A DNA stretch of 23,494 nucleotides, taken from positions 1 to 23,494 of the forward strand of contig JAYMTF010001422.1 in the NCBI GenBank assembly GCA_036897485.1, given 5' to 3'. The notes beneath the pieces were generated by a model. That model did not search any database, was not told the origin of the DNA, and was given only the letters and a program-made list of their open reading frames with translations. This document shows positions 22,633-23,494 of this stretch, piece after piece; the stretch's first letter is position 1; every line of letters begins with the position of its first letter. The translations under genes were made by a program, and so were the position numbers. The DNA is from Pelargonium nanum (taxonomy: Eukaryota > Streptophyta > Magnoliopsida > Geraniales > Geraniaceae).

Positions 22633-23494
22633 TCAGCCTAGAAATGAAGTGCCTGCAAGGCCATGATGCAAGAGATTGTGAGCAATTTGGTCTCTAGCTT
22701 GTATTGTACTCATGGATTTGACGCAATTCTCAGGCAACATCTCATCGTCAAAGATCTCAATCCCGAGCTCCGGCACCATTACCTCGTTGCGCATCTCGCA
22801 AATGTTGTGCAGGACACAACAAGACCCAAGAACCACCGGCAGGTCCTGGAGCTTCACCTTCGTGCGCTTCTGCAGACACGACCACCGACCTTTCAACCTC
22901 GCAAAAGCATCTTTTGCAACGCCTTGGACCTCTTTGATCTTCTCGTTGAACTTGTGCTGAGCCCAGGTAAGGTTCGGGTGCGTGTACGGAACCAGAGTCC
23001 AGTCCATTAGCGGGATCCCAGAAGTGCCCACGACCCACATGTCCTTCAAGAGTCCTCTGTTTGCTCTCTGGAACAGAGCAGACTTTTCTAGAACCTGCTC
23101 GTCCGGCATCGAACCGGGCCACCCGATGCACACATCGCTGAACACTCCTTTCGGGTCAACCATGCCCTGAACCGTGATCGAGTACGAGGTTTTCTGATTC
23201 CGCTCCGTGTGGCGCTTGTTGAAATAAGCTGCTACGTTGATCTTCGGGGCGATGATTGGGACATGGGTCGTGTACATTGACCCGAAAATGTTCGGGATCC
23301 CGGAGATCGATTTGAAATCGTCCTTTATTGATTTCAATTTGGTCTCGTCGGGCCATTGGAGGAATTTGGGCATCAGGACGGTCCGGATCGCGGAGCAGAC
23401 CTCGAGGACGAGCTTGTGGCAAGTGGAAATGCCCAACCCGAACCGCTTGGACACCAGCCGGAGCGGCTCCCCCGGGGCGTGTCGCCCCAGTGAA
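22633..23494 (-). CDS. Domesticated PIF/Harbinger transposase (HARBI1/ALP1-like), 5'-partial
   Basis: The frame is open from the right edge to a TGA at 22633, about 287 residues; family members of the At4g29780/At5g12010 type are about 500 aa, so the N-terminal part lies outside. GTG at 23454 is not a start: the frame continues upstream with GEPLRLV, a family motif. Visible parts: a helix-turn-helix-like stretch (LVSKRFGLGISTCHKLV), then the DDE_4 nuclease fold with the conserved blocks YFNKRHTERNQKTSYS, IGWPGSMPD, FNEK, FARLKGRW and a C-terminal HHGLAGTSFL. The catalytic triad is gone: GSMYTTH replaces the usual IDGTH (Tyr codon 23272-23274), GTSGIP replaces GDSGYP (23023-23025), and the VERAFG glutamate position is Lys in AKDAFA (22912-22914). 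The intact frame without catalytic acids marks a host gene, not a live transposon. ALP1, a relative, joins Polycomb complexes; whether this protein does is unknown. GC content is high compared with its surroundings. Confidence 0.88.
   Translation of the reverse strand, partial: SLGRHAPGEPLRLVSKRFGLGISTCHKLVLEVCSAIRTVLMPKFLQWPDETKLKSIKDDFKSISGIPNIFGSMYTTHVPIIAPKINVAAYFNKRHTERNQKTSYSITVQGMVDPKGVFSDVCIGWPGSMPDEQVLEKSALFQRANRGLLKDMWVVGTSGIPLMDWTLVPYTHPNLTWAQHKFNEKIKEVQGVAKDAFARLKGRWSCLQKRTKVKLQDLPVVLGSCCVLHNICEMRNEVMVPELGIEIFDDEMLPENCVKSMSTIQARDQIAHNLLHHGLAGTSFLG

Noticed and set aside
22663-23131. Alternative frames over the nuclease-like gene
   Set aside because: Shadows of the GC-rich transposase-derived frame, which alone carries family motifs.

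Overview
This is nuclear genomic DNA of a flowering plant, almost certainly a eudicot. Genes are split by many GT-AG introns, non-coding DNA is AT-rich, and small plant-type transposon remnants (a Helitron end, a Stowaway MITE) are present. All four recognisable proteins match plant families. The species cannot be fixed from the sequence.

Layout, left to right: (1) a Helitron 3' end at the left edge; (2) on +, an eight-exon group A MAP kinase kinase of the MKK1/MKK2 type (460-4146, 354 aa); (3) facing it tail to tail across 408 bp, on -, a four-exon clade A protein phosphatase 2C of the ABI1/ABI2 type (4555-6065, 427 aa), probably with a 5'UTR intron; (4) about 3.4 kb (6066-9528) with the phosphatase promoter, repeat debris and some exon-like minus-strand segments of unknown meaning; (5) on -, a fourteen-exon gene (9529-17974, 1307 aa) for a plant nuclear protein of the At4g29790/At2g19390 type with an ADA3-like coiled-coil region, plus a long 5'UTR intron reaching about 19855; (6) about 2.7 kb of AT-rich intergenic DNA; (7) on -, running off the right edge, an intron-less C-terminal part of a domesticated PIF/Harbinger transposase-like protein (HARBI1/ALP1-like) that lacks the recognisable catalytic acids.

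The gene set and order look like an ancestral linkage block. From memory of Arabidopsis locus numbers, MKK1-ABI1 are At4g26070-At4g26080, and the nuclease-like gene, the ADA3-like gene and MKK2 are At4g29780, At4g29790 and At4g29810. This window carries the combined set once, as expected of an unfragmented pre-duplication arrangement. The MAPKK and the PP2C belong to cold/salt and abscisic-acid stress signalling. The other two are a probable chromatin co-activator subunit and a transposase-derived nuclear protein. No bacterial-type operon, CRISPR array, tRNA or rRNA was seen. Exon borders were read by eye from reading frame, splice signals and family similarity; UTR limits are uncertain.
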